Shown piece after piece: positions 22,025-29,279 of a DNA stretch of 30,770 nt. A program made the position numbers and the translations under genes. Each line of letters starts with the position of its first letter. The first letter of the stretch is position 1. The notes beneath the pieces are model-generated. The model saw only the letters and a program-made list of their open reading frames with translations, had not been told where the DNA came from and searched no databases. Where the stretch lies: the NCBI GenBank assembly GCA_910584155.1, contig CAJTYG010000013.1:1-30770 (forward strand). The letters are read 5' to 3'. This DNA comes from an uncultured Christensenella sp. (GTDB lineage: Bacteria; Bacillota; Clostridia; Christensenellales; CAG-917).

Positions 22025-22590
22025 TTTTCGCTCCTTATGCGTGAAAGAACGCCTATAAAAACGTCGGTGAGCATATCGCTTATCTGCTGCGCATCGAATT
22101 TGCAGGTTCCCGTTGCGCAAAGCGTAGCTATGCCGTGCGTATATATCCAAAGATGTCTGTAAAGCCTTAAAGCGTCCTGTTCATTCAATTTGTATGCATC
22201 CTGTATGGACTGCAAAATGCTTATATAGTTGTCGTCTATCATCGGCAAAACAGCGTTTACGTCTGCGCCGTCGCACTGCGTCATAAACAGCAGATGAAAT
22301 AGCTTAGGTTCGTTTATAGCAAAAAGTATGTACTGCGTGCCCACGCCCTTAAACGGCACTGCCGAAGACAGACCGCAACGGACATACTCGTTGTACAGCG
22401 ACTTTGCCCTGTCTACAACGCCGTCAAACACCTCGTCCATACTGTCGAACACCGTGAATATCGGACGTGCGGAGCTGCTGAGCCTTTCACCTAAATAGCG
22501 TGCGGTGAGAGCGTCCACACCCCTTTCTCTTACGATGTCGAATGCTTTGTCAACTATTTCCTCTTTTGAAAATCTTGCCTTTGGAGGCAT
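22021..22590 (-). CDS. TetR-family regulator of the ABC transporter
   Basis: A 189-aa protein with an N-terminal TetR helix-turn-helix (residues about 8-55: SKEEIVDKAFDIVRERGVDALTARYLGERL). A helical ligand-binding domain with family-typical FHLLFM and YRHLWIYTHGIATL stretches follows. RBS GGAGG is 2-6 nt before the ATG. As first gene of the operon it probably represses its own promoter through the palindrome at 22608-22621. The ligand is probably a toxic compound exported by the transporter (inference). Confidence 0.9.
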   Translation of the reverse strand: MPPKARFSKEEIVDKAFDIVRERGVDALTARYLGERLSSSARPIFTVFDSMDEVFDGVVDRAKSLYNEYVRCGLSSAVPFKGVGTQYILFAINEPKLFHLLFMTQCDGADVNAVLPMIDDNYISILQSIQDAYKLNEQDALRLYRHLWIYTHGIATLCATGTCKFDAQQISDMLTDVFIGVLSRIRSEK

Positions 22591-22607
22591 ACTCGACCTC
22601 TTTATCT

Positions 22608-22656
22608 AAAACATATGTTTTCAATAAAAGTTTAGCACACTTATGCGCAATGTCAA
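22608..22656 (-). promoter_or_regulatory. Promoter and palindromic operator of the tetR-ABC operon
   Basis: On the minus strand, TTGACA (22656-22651), a 16-bp spacer and TAAACT (22634-22629). The perfect 14-bp palindrome AAAACATATGTTTT (22608-22621) covers the expected start-site region, about 18 bp before the tetR ATG. This is the classical place for an autorepressor operator. Confidence 0.6.
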
Positions 22657-22734
22657 GTGATTTTCAAACGATAAATCTCAAATAAAATCAACAACAAAAC
22701 TATGTATTGTCAAGTGAAGCTTCAACGACAATAT

Positions 22735-22763
22735 AAAAAATGAGCCTGACAAACGTCAGGCTC
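22735..22763 (-). terminator. Terminator of the PAP2 gene
   Basis: GAGCCTGAC/GTCAGGCTC (9 bp, 4-nt loop, 22742-22763) followed on the minus strand by ATTTTTTATA. Confidence 0.85.
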
Positions 22764-22779
22764 TAAAAGCAAATTTAAT

Positions 22780-24042
22780 TTATTCCTGCACTTCGTCCGT
22801 GACTTCCGTCATAGCGGCGGGCTCATCGGCAGGCAACGGCGGATCCGAATTATCCTCATCATCCTCTGTAGCAGTTTCCACTGCCTCTGTCTGTTCTGTA
22901 GTCTCATCGTACTTTGCCGTATCGTCAAATACTTCGTCCTGTTGAGCTTCGCCGTCCTGTGCGACCTCTGTAGCCTCGCCATGCACCGTCTGCTTTTTGA
23001 GCGACGGGAACAGTGCGAAGAAGTGGCTTCCCTTGCAGATGAAGATTTCCCACATTATCACAAATGACACAAATGCCAACGTGCCGCCAAAGGTCACGTC
23101 GCTCATATAGTGTGCGCCCACCATAATTCTGCTTATTGCCACAAGCCCCGTATAAAGGATGGGAACGAGCCAGCAAGCGAGCGTAGCGCCCTTTTTGTTT
23201 TTCTCTTTAAAGCCGAACAGCGTTGGTATCATAATAAGCGCATACACACTGCCTGCCGAGCAGGTGTGCCCCGACGGGAAGGACTTAAACGGATCCTTTA
23301 CGCCGTAGGTCTGCCAAAAGCTTTCTGCAATATCCTTAGACGGCTGACCGTTTGATACAAACCACTTTGTAAAGCCTTTTACTTGCCCTTCGTCGATGAG
23401 CTTTGCGCCTAAAGTGGAATTGATAGCTCTGAATCTCATTCTTCCGACAGGATCTTTTATTATCATAATGAGCACATTTGCAAGCACAAGTGCGCAAGCC
23501 GTTGCAAGGCTGAACCAAAGCAGCTTTTTGAGCGTTTCGGGCTTGAAGTGCATTGTTGCGAGTATCGCAAGCGCACCCATAACAAGCGCAAACACAGCCT
23601 CTATGCCATACACGGCGGCGCTGTGCTCAAACTTGTCGAGAGCCTCTAAATTGTGCGTTATATCCCCCGTCCTTGCGAGCGTATGCTCGAAAATATAGCC
23701 TATGCTGTCCTTTAGCCCTATCCAACAGGCAACGACAACGCCTATGCCGCAAACTACTGCGCAGATGATGTTGAGAGGCTTTTTCTTCCACAGCTTTATG
23801 CAGGACCAAAACAGCACGCACAGTACGAACGCTATCATAAGATAGATTGGCAAGCAGCCGACGGACTCAAGCATAACGCCCAAAAAATCGTGAGCAAAAT
23901 AGTCGCCCTTGTCAAGTATGCCATTTGTGAGAATTCCGCTTATCTGAAAATCGCAAAAGGTAGCAATGAGGATAAGCGCAACAAAAACCAAAACAAATAT
24001 GACAACAGCCAAAATCGTTTTTAATTTGAGACTGAGTTTCAT
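22780..24042 (-). CDS. PAP2-family membrane phosphatase with acidic C-terminal tail
   Basis: A 420-aa protein with about eight membrane segments. The three phosphatase motifs are present: Lys196-x6-Arg203 (KDPVGRMRF, with Phe instead of the usual Pro), PSGH at 256-259 and SRIMVGAHYMSD at 304-315 (Ser-Arg, His311, Asp315). PAP2 enzymes dephosphorylate lipid phosphates such as undecaprenyl pyrophosphate or phosphatidic acid. The roughly 70 C-terminal residues are extremely acidic and probably disordered, which is unusual. The substrate is unknown, and undecaprenyl pyrophosphate is only the commonest possibility. It is monocistronic, with its own terminator and a GGGGGA RBS. Confidence 0.85.
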   Translation of the reverse strand: MKLSLKLKTILAVVIFVLVFVALILIATFCDFQISGILTNGILDKGDYFAHDFLGVMLESVGCLPIYLMIAFVLCVLFWSCIKLWKKKPLNIICAVVCGIGVVVACWIGLKDSIGYIFEHTLARTGDITHNLEALDKFEHSAAVYGIEAVFALVMGALAILATMHFKPETLKKLLWFSLATACALVLANVLIMIIKDPVGRMRFRAINSTLGAKLIDEGQVKGFTKWFVSNGQPSKDIAESFWQTYGVKDPFKSFPSGHTCSAGSVYALIMIPTLFGFKEKNKKGATLACWLVPILYTGLVAISRIMVGAHYMSDVTFGGTLAFVSFVIMWEIFICKGSHFFALFPSLKKQTVHGEATEVAQDGEAQQDEVFDDTAKYDETTEQTEAVETATEDDEDNSDPPLPADEPAAMTEVTDEVQE

Positions 24043-24104
24043 AAATCCCCCAAAACAAGAATTAGTATATAAATATTATCATATTAGATAATCTATTTCA
24101 AGCA

Positions 24105-24134
24105 AAAAATAAAAATACAATGCCTTATCGGCAT
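24105..24134 (-). terminator. Terminator downstream of the amidohydrolase
   Basis: ATGCC/GGCAT stem (24120-24134, 5 bp) followed on the minus strand by a long T-rich run. The stem is short but the T-tract is good. Confidence 0.5.
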
Positions 24135-24202
24135 CATATTTTATCAAAACCTCGCTTTTCAATATGTACTGTTTGGCTATTTAAAAATTTTAGAGCTAAA
24201 CG

Positions 24203-25006
24203 TTATTCGCAGGGATCTATAGCAAACAGCCTCTCGGCGTTTTTATGGAAAACGAGCTCATTGTTTTTTTCGCCCAAATCAAGATCATATATCCGCTGTA
24301 TTTCCTCACTGCAATTCCACATAGGATAGTCAGTGCCAAACATAAATCTGTCTATGCCCAAGCTGAACAGCACGCTCTTTGCTATCTGCTCGTCAAGCTG
24401 ATAAAGCGTGGACGAAGTATCAAACCAAATGTTTTTAAGTCCCTTATAACGTAAGGCGTCTTCCCATTCACTCCAACCGCCGAAGTGTGCCGCAATAAAC
24501 CTGATATCGGGATAATCTCTTGCTATCTCAACCATATATTTGGGGTGCGAATAGTCAAATCTTTTGTCGCCCGTATGCACCAAAATAGGCAAATCGAAGT
24601 CGGATATTGCGTCAAACAGCCTCAATCCCCTCTCGCCGTTAAGCTTAAAGCACTGACAATCGGGATGTAGCTTTATGCCCTTTAAGCCCATTGCCTTTAT
24701 GCGGGCAACTTCGTCGATAATCTCATATCTATCCATATCGGGATGTAACGTCGCAAGCGGATGAAGCTCCTTTCTTTGAAGCTGCAAAGCCATAAAATCG
24801 TTTATCCTCGACACCTGCTTTTTTGATGTGGCGACCGAACATACGACAGCTTTATCTATGCCGCTTTGGCGCATAGTTTCCACAAGGTCGCAAACCTTGC
24901 CGCTGTTTTGCATTATCATTCCGTCATAAAATTTGCTTATGCCCTCGATAGCCTTGTCGGCGATCACATCGGGATAAATATGTACGTGCGCATCAATAAT
25001 TCTCAT
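24203..25006 (-). CDS. Amidohydrolase-2 family metal-dependent hydrolase
   Basis: 267 aa from the ATG at 25006 (MRIIDAHVHIYPD); a TTG twelve codons upstream adds unconserved residues. The N-terminal DAHVHIYP gives the HxH metal site. GLKGIKLHPDCQ (about 120), ILVHTGDKRF (about 155), FIAAHFGGW (about 185) and FGTDYPMW (about 240) are the later metal and catalytic positions of this TIM-barrel family, whose members are decarboxylases and hydrolases. The substrate cannot be inferred. Neighbours on both sides are single genes. Confidence 0.85.
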   Translation of the reverse strand: MRIIDAHVHIYPDVIADKAIEGISKFYDGMIMQNSGKVCDLVETMRQSGIDKAVVCSVATSKKQVSRINDFMALQLQRKELHPLATLHPDMDRYEIIDEVARIKAMGLKGIKLHPDCQCFKLNGERGLRLFDAISDFDLPILVHTGDKRFDYSHPKYMVEIARDYPDIRFIAAHFGGWSEWEDALRYKGLKNIWFDTSSTLYQLDEQIAKSVLFSLGIDRFMFGTDYPMWNCSEEIQRIYDLDLGEKNNELVFHKNAERLFAIDPCE

Positions 25007-25101
25007 AAGCGATATCTTAGCACTTTCGACAGCTATTGACAAGAAATGTGCGCCCGTTTTAAAGAAAATTTTGCGTATCGGTAAATTTCTAAAATTTGCT
25101 A

Positions 25102-25130
25102 TTGTAATATGAGCGGTATTGATATATAAT
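25102..25130 (+). promoter_or_regulatory. Promoter of the 6S-like RNA
   Basis: TTGTAA (25102-25107), 17-bp spacer, TATAAT (25125-25130). The predicted start is near 25137, just before a long self-complementary segment and without an RBS. Confidence 0.7.
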
Positions 25131-25136
25131 AATTAT

Positions 25137-25312
25137 AGACCTGCTATGTGCGTGATGATGCTCTATTTTGAACCACAAATTTTATACGGGATTGCGTGTC
25201 CGAAAATTGCAGAGATGTCAGGCCTCATCATATCAGTGGAAGACAGATACTGCACGGTAGCATTAACCCACCCTGCTTATGAGCGGGTTTATAAAATGGC
25301 ATCACACGGCAG
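25137..25312 (+). ncRNA. Candidate structured RNA, 6S RNA-like
   Basis: A promoter and a terminator (25333-25356) bound a transcript of about 220 nt. Its ends pair over a long bulged helix: CTGC, TGTG, ATGC, ATTTT and AACC between 25141 and 25173 pair in order with GGTTT, AAAAT, GCAT, CACA and GCAG between 25286 and 25312. The middle is an open region, with a small hairpin CCTGCT/AGCGGG on the 3' side and a further stem above. A rod-like RNA with a large central bubble is the 6S architecture, which binds sigma-A holoenzyme. A 71-aa reading frame overlaps but has no RBS. Folding and Rfam comparison were not possible. Confidence 0.55.
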
Positions 25313-25332
25313 TGCGGGCAAATTTGCAAAAT

Positions 25333-25356
25333 AAACGACTGCGTTTGCAGTCGTTT
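25333..25356. terminator. Bidirectional terminator
   Basis: AAACGACTGC/GCAGTCGTTT with loop GTTT, a perfect 10-bp stem with A/T-rich flanks. It terminates the plus-strand RNA and also follows the minus-strand lipoprotein gene (stop at 25392). Confidence 0.85.
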
Positions 25357-25391
25357 ATTCATTTTGTTATAAATTAAAATGCGTGCTTATT

Positions 25392-27104
25392 TTATTTTGT
25401 TACTTCTACTATCACTTTCACGTTTTTAACTTTTAAAGAATTGTAGTAGTCGTCGCCTATACCTCTGCATACTACACATAAAGTGCCGAGAGAGTTTGTA
25501 GAACCCGTTAAACTATTTGACGTATAAGTATAAAAATTCATATCGCACTTCGATCCACCGTGTTCAATTACTTTTTCGTCCCACTTGTCGCTGTTATACT
25601 TAACTCTTATACACTGATAGCCGTTATTTATTTCGGCAATTTCAAGCTCGACGTATATATTGACATTATTATAGCCCAATGCTTTATGCTTAGATAAATC
25701 CAAACGCTTATTTAAGTCAACATTATAAACATAGTCGTTAGTCAAATGCCATGTACATCTTTTGCCTTGGAATGTTCCTGTCCAAAACTTATTGCCCTTG
25801 ATGTCCTTTCCGTTTACCGTGCCATCATCTAAAAATGTATATTTAAGCGGTAGCCAACGTGCATTGAGCGTCTGATCGCTGTTATACAAATATGTATTTA
25901 TCCACGCTCCGCTTGCATTTGTTATCTGCTTGTCACCATTAAACCAACCTAAAAATACAAAGCCGTCGCAGGCAGGCACAGGCAGATCATTCGGGCGGGT
26001 ATTCATTGGAACTGAAATAAGAGATTGAGACACCGTTGCACTATCGTTTGCTCCGTACGGTTTGCCTAAAGATTGGCAGTCAAGTCTTATGATAATGTTT
26101 TTTACGGGTGCTTCCTCTTCGGGTCTTTTTATGGTTATGGTAGGATCGGAAAGATCTTCCAAAATACTGTCATCTAACGTAAACGGCTCTGCTACTATAT
26201 CCGAAAAGCTCGGATCCGTTGCAGAATAATCAACGGCATTGTAATACTCATTTACAATACTTAAAGTATCGGAATACTTGTACTTTCCGTCCTGCTCGTC
26301 AAAAACTACCGTTGCAAATACGTCCAACTGCCCCATAACGACAAAACGATAATATCCGTGCGGCGAATCCTTGTCAAGCTTAAGCTTGTAGGTTTGGCTC
26401 AAAGCCTCGCCGTGCGCCACAACGTTTTTACGTGACTGAGAAAACGCCGTCGTATTAGAAACACTTTCGCTGTATTCAAAGCCTGTACCCACATTGAGAT
26501 TGTATGATGTCTCTACATCAGCAAATAAAGCTTTGATTGTTTCCTTTAACGATATGGACACTTCCATATTTATACTTTCGCTTGCGGTGCGGCTAAATGA
26601 TTTTTCGGACGACCTTGTGACAGTTTGTTCTACAGATTCTTCCGTAGTTACGGTTTTTGCAAATTCTTGCTCAAGCGTGTTTCCCGTAAAAAGAAAACCT
26701 GCCCCGTACGGATATGCCAAAGGCACGTTATTCACCTGTCCGAGATAGACAAGATATATATCGTATTCTTTGACATTGCCTTTATCTTCATCATCAACAA
26801 ATGTACAACTGTTGACACGTGCATAGCGAGGGTTGTCCATTTTTACATATTCTGTAGTGTAAAATCTCGAATACGGCGATCTTGTTTCACCTGACTTATA
26901 GGATATGTCACTGTTGCTTGCAGTGTAAGACAGATTAACGCCGCTTGCACCTGCATTAAGTGCATTTAAATACTCTGCTGTATAACGGTTCAATTTTGCG
27001 CCACTGTTTTTATCGTCTGTGTCATTGTTGTTGCAAGCAAACAATGCAAAACAAGCCGAAAGCAGAAGTATAGCTATAATGATACTTGCTACTGCTCTTT
27101 TCAT
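25392..27104 (-). CDS. Lipoprotein with aerolysin-like Ser/Thr-rich segment and one InlB-type repeat
   Basis: A 570-aa protein with a lipoprotein signal ending LFAC (Cys24). Residues about 150-260 are an amphipathic Ser/Thr-rich stretch with alternating polar residues (SVEQTVTRSSEKSFSRTASE ... YSESVSNTTAFSQSRKN). This recalls the membrane-inserting hairpin and stem of aerolysin/ETX-MTX2 pore-forming proteins. An InlB-type repeat (FVFLGWFNGDKQI ... TLNARW, about 385-420) and a beta-rich C-terminus of about 150 residues with unknown fold follow. The pore-forming idea is inference from pattern, not a demonstrated homology. RBS AGGAGG is followed by the ATG. A long leader with terminator lies upstream. 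Confidence 0.75.
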   Translation of the reverse strand: MKRAVASIIIAILLLSACFALFACNNNDTDDKNSGAKLNRYTAEYLNALNAGASGVNLSYTASNSDISYKSGETRSPYSRFYTTEYVKMDNPRYARVNSCTFVDDEDKGNVKEYDIYLVYLGQVNNVPLAYPYGAGFLFTGNTLEQEFAKTVTTEESVEQTVTRSSEKSFSRTASESINMEVSISLKETIKALFADVETSYNLNVGTGFEYSESVSNTTAFSQSRKNVVAHGEALSQTYKLKLDKDSPHGYYRFVVMGQLDVFATVVFDEQDGKYKYSDTLSIVNEYYNAVDYSATDPSFSDIVAEPFTLDDSILEDLSDPTITIKRPEEEAPVKNIIIRLDCQSLGKPYGANDSATVSQSLISVPMNTRPNDLPVPACDGFVFLGWFNGDKQITNASGAWINTYLYNSDQTLNARWLPLKYTFLDDGTVNGKDIKGNKFWTGTFQGKRCTWHLTNDYVYNVDLNKRLDLSKHKALGYNNVNIYVELEIAEINNGYQCIRVKYNSDKWDEKVIEHGGSKCDMNFYTYTSNSLTGSTNSLGTLCVVCRGIGDDYYNSLKVKNVKVIVEVTK

Positions 27105-27327
27105 TAGTTACCTCCTTTTAAATGAAAAAGTGCGCAGCCAAAGCTACGCACGAAAAACGCATAGCTCCGATTGCTGCGACACAACTCGTCTAAAAGATAG
27201 GCGAAACGAGCACGCATTTTTACCAAAATAAAAATCATGCCTATCTTTAGACCTATTAAGTTGTGTCGCACGCTCATATTAACACAAATACATTTCAATG
27301 TAAAGTTTTGAAATTTTGATTTTGAAT
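27105..27327 (-). promoter_or_regulatory. Long structured leader with inverted repeat, putative attenuator
   Basis: The transcript from about 27327 has a leader of about 220 nt. Arms 27175-27202 and 27239-27270 are inverted repeats: TGCGACACAACT with AAGTTGTGTCGCA, and CTAAAAGATAGGC with GCCTATCTTTAG. Between them is an extra hairpin (ATTTTTA/TAAAAAT). Downstream, AGCTATGCG and GCGTAGCT can pair, competing with the terminator at 27125-27151. No riboswitch class I know matches. A 64-codon frame overlapping the gene start also runs through this leader. Confidence 0.6.
27125..27151 (-). terminator. Intrinsic terminator inside the lipoprotein leader
   Basis: On the minus strand, GTGCGTAGC/GCTGCGCAC (9 bp, loop TTTG) followed by TTTTT, only about 20 nt before the start codon. 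It is between promoter and gene, so it must be bypassed for expression. Confidence 0.75.
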
Positions 27328-27333
27328 TATGTC

Positions 27334-27362
27334 AATATAGTAATATATAAATAAGATGTCAA
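27334..27362 (-). promoter_or_regulatory. Promoter of the aerolysin-like lipoprotein
   Basis: TTGACA (27362-27357), 17-bp spacer, TATATT (27339-27334) on the minus strand. Further upstream, an inverted repeat ACACGATA/TATCGTGT (27385-27392/27406-27413) may be a regulator site. Confidence 0.6.
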
Positions 27363-27514
27363 AATTCTTCTTTTTAGAGTAATAACACGATACGTATAGT
27401 ACACCTATCGTGTATTTTTGTGTATTATCTTGATAAAATATATCAAATTTAGTAATTTTTGCTACTTTTTTATTAAATTTGCAACTTTGTGATAAAAACA
27501 TCCGAATGTAGCTA

Positions 27515-27543
27515 TTGCATTTGAATATTGCAAATACTATAAT
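27515..27543 (+). promoter_or_regulatory. Promoter of the NfeD-SPFH operon
   Basis: TTGCAT (27515-27520), 17-bp spacer, TATAAT (27538-27543). The start would be near 27550, giving a very short leader before the AGAGGTG ribosome binding site. Confidence 0.8.
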
Positions 27544-27561
27544 GTTTGCAGAGGTGAAGAA

Positions 27562-28029
27562 ATGGAAAACATCATGGTTTGGATCTGGCTCGGCGTAACC
27601 ATTCTCGCAATAGTCGTCGAGCTTATAACGCCCGAATTGGTATCATTATGGTTTGCCATAGGCGGTATTGTCGGAATTGCATTTTCGTTTATTCCCGGAC
27701 TGCCTTGGTGGGGAGAAATCATAATATTTGCCATCGTCTCGTTGGTTTTGTTGCTTACTCTGCGCCCTGTACTTAAAAAGTACTTTAAGGATAAAAACCT
27801 TAAAACTAATACAGACAGACTTATCGGGCAGGAAGTGCGAGTATTGACTCAGGCAGACTTTGACACGCTTGGCACTGTCAAGATAGGCGACGTGATTTGG
27901 AATGTCAAATCAAGCGATGACACCGCTTTGCTTGCGGACGAAATCGTAAAAATCGTCGAGATAGACGGCAACAAGCTAATCGCCTGCCATCTGAATGACA
28001 ATGCGGATAATAAAACAGTATCCGACTGA
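27562..28029 (+). CDS. NfeD-family membrane protein
   Basis: A 155-aa protein. Residues 1-70 form two to three membrane segments (WIWLGVTILAIVVELI, LWFAIGGIVGIAFSFI, IIIFAIVSLVLLLTL). A soluble OB-fold NfeD domain follows (about 85-145: LIGQEVRVLTQADFDTLGTVKIGDVIWNVKS). It is the short NfeD type without protease domain. NfeD proteins work with SPFH/flotillin proteins in membrane microdomain organisation, and the SPFH gene is 40 bp downstream. RBS AGAGGTG lies before the ATG. Confidence 0.9.
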   Translation: MENIMVWIWLGVTILAIVVELITPELVSLWFAIGGIVGIAFSFIPGLPWWGEIIIFAIVSLVLLLTLRPVLKKYFKDKNLKTNTDRLIGQEVRVLTQADFDTLGTVKIGDVIWNVKSSDDTALLADEIVKIVEIDGNKLIACHLNDNADNKTVSD

Positions 28030-28069
28030 TCATCAAAATCTATGAAAAACATTATGGAGGATTAATACA

Positions 28070-29056
28070 ATGTTTACAACAATATGCGCCCTGTCGGGCG
28101 GAGCAATCTTCGGCATCGTCATTGCTATCGTAATTCTCATCGCAGTGATAGTCTTTGCCGCTTGCACACGAGTGGTGCGTCAGTCAACTGCCGTCATCGT
28201 GGAAAGACTGGGCAAATATCACCGCACCTTAAACACAGGCTTTCATATGATAGCCCCCTTCTTTGACCGCACAAGCAAGCCTATCAGTTTAAAGGAAATC
28301 GTAGCGGACTTCAAGCCTCAGCCCGTTATCACAAAGGATAACGTCACGATGCAGATTGATACGGTCGTATATTTTTCAATAACCGACCCGAAGCTTTACA
28401 CCTACGGTGTGGACCGCCCTATCAGCGCAATAGAAAACCTCACCGCAACTACGCTGCGTAACATCGTCGGCGAGCTCGAGCTTGATGAAACGCTCACGTC
28501 ACGTGACACGGTAAACAGCAAAATGCGTATCATTCTTGACGAAGCCACCGATCCGTGGGGCATCAAGATAAACCGTGTGGAATTAAAAAATATCCTGCCG
28601 CCAAAGGACATTCAGGACGCCATGGAAAAGCAAATGCGTGCCGAGCGTGAACGCCGTGAAAGCATTTTAAAGGCCGAGGGCGAAAAGAAATCGTCCATAC
28701 TTATTGCGGAAGGCGAAAAAGAAAGCAAGATACTGCGTGCTCAAGCAGACAAGGAAGCTCAAATTCTTGCCGCAGACGCAGCAAAACAAGCACGTATTAT
28801 GGCTGCCGAGGCAGAAAAAGCCGCTCTCATCGCAGAAGGCGAAGGCCGTGCAACCGCTATCGAGCTTATCAACAATGCAAACCCCAACAGCCAGTATGTG
28901 ACGCTCGAAGGCTTTGAAGCTTTGAAGGTGCTTGCAGACGGTCGCTCAACCAAAATAGTAGTGCCTACAGAAATATCCAACGTGACAGGTTTACTCGCAA
29001 GTCTTAAAGAAACCGTCACTGACGAGGCAGCGCCTGCAAAAACAACTAAAAAATAA
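28070..29056 (+). CDS. SPFH-domain / stomatin-like membrane protein (QmcA type)
   Basis: A 328-aa protein with an N-terminal membrane anchor (about residues 8-32), then the SPFH/band-7 domain (QSTAVIVERLGKYHRTLNTG ... VYFSITDPKLYTYGV ... LRNIVGELELDETLTSR). A long charged coiled coil of about 90 residues follows (MRAERERRESILKAEGEKKS onward) with repeated AE-E-K units, then a C-terminal segment with ALKVLADGRSTKIVVPTE. Such proteins form ring-shaped membrane oligomers that scaffold or regulate membrane proteins and proteases such as FtsH. It is in an operon with the NfeD partner; RBS GGAGG precedes the ATG. Confidence 0.92.
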   Translation: MFTTICALSGGAIFGIVIAIVILIAVIVFAACTRVVRQSTAVIVERLGKYHRTLNTGFHMIAPFFDRTSKPISLKEIVADFKPQPVITKDNVTMQIDTVVYFSITDPKLYTYGVDRPISAIENLTATTLRNIVGELELDETLTSRDTVNSKMRIILDEATDPWGIKINRVELKNILPPKDIQDAMEKQMRAERERRESILKAEGEKKSSILIAEGEKESKILRAQADKEAQILAADAAKQARIMAAEAEKAALIAEGEGRATAIELINNANPNSQYVTLEGFEALKVLADGRSTKIVVPTEISNVTGLLASLKETVTDEAAPAKTTKK

Positions 29057-29072
29057 CACAAGCATTATACGC

Positions 29073-29102
29073 AAATAAGCAAGCCAAACGGCTTGCTTAT
29101 TT
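29073..29102 (+). terminator. Terminator after the SPFH gene
   Basis: A perfect 13-bp stem (29073-29085 with 29090-29102; core AAGCAAGCC/GGCTTGCTT) and 4-nt loop. The T-tract after it is weak, but the stem itself ends in TTATTT. Confidence 0.75.
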
Positions 29103-29117
29103 GATGTTGTCACACTG

Positions 29118-29145
29118 TTTACAGTTAGAAAATAAAATATATAAA
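29118..29145 (+). promoter_or_regulatory. Promoter of the antiporter gene
   Basis: TTTACA (29118-29123), 16-bp spacer, TATAAA (29140-29145). Transcription would start near 29152, at the beginning of the riboswitch. Confidence 0.55.
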
Positions 29146-29152
29146 CAGACCT

Positions 29153-29270
29153 GAAAGGGAGTAGAATGCGTTTTTAACGTGCAAATTTCGTCAATACGTC
29201 AGCAACGCTGTCCGGAATTTGCTTAAAATTCAAGACTTTTACCGCATAAGCGATAAAGGTCTTAATTTTA
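29153..29270 (+). promoter_or_regulatory. yybP-ykoY-type (Mn2+) riboswitch in the antiporter leader
   Basis: The 5' part GAAAGGGAGTAG (29153-29164) and the segment TCGTCAATACGT ... CCGG (29188-29215) closely match conserved parts of the yybP-ykoY aptamer (AAAGGGGAGUAG; CGUCA...CCGG). A 10-bp stem (29181-29190/29213-29222) carries the internal CAGC-AAC-GCTG hairpin. P1 would be GAAAG/CTTTT (29153-29157/29236-29240). Alternatively AAGACTTTT (29232-29240) pairs with AAAGGTCTT (29255-29263) in a 16-bp hairpin ending right at the GGAGG RBS (29271). The two pairings exclude each other, fitting translational control. Confidence 0.75.
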
Positions 29271-29279
29271 GGAGGACAT

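Noticed and set aside
25211..25268. ATGTCAGG ... GTAGCATTAA resembling the SRP RNA helix 8 motif
   Set aside because: The conserved GGAAGCAGC side and tetraloop spacing are absent. The resemblance is partial and the overall fold fits a 6S-like rod better.
25119..25334. 71-codon plus-strand frame between promoter and terminator
   Set aside because: It starts at TTG without RBS (first ATG at 25146 also lacks one) and overlaps a long self-pairing segment. A structured RNA explains the region better.
27104..27298. 64-codon frame in the leader of the aerolysin-like lipoprotein
   Set aside because: TTG start, and it runs through both inverted-repeat arms and the terminator. Kept only as an alternative idea for attenuation, not as a gene.
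27424..27437. TTATCTTGATA, an almost perfect pC194/pUB110 nick-site core
   Set aside because: It lies far outside the Rep-bearing element in an AT-rich spacer with no rep gene nearby; chance is likely.
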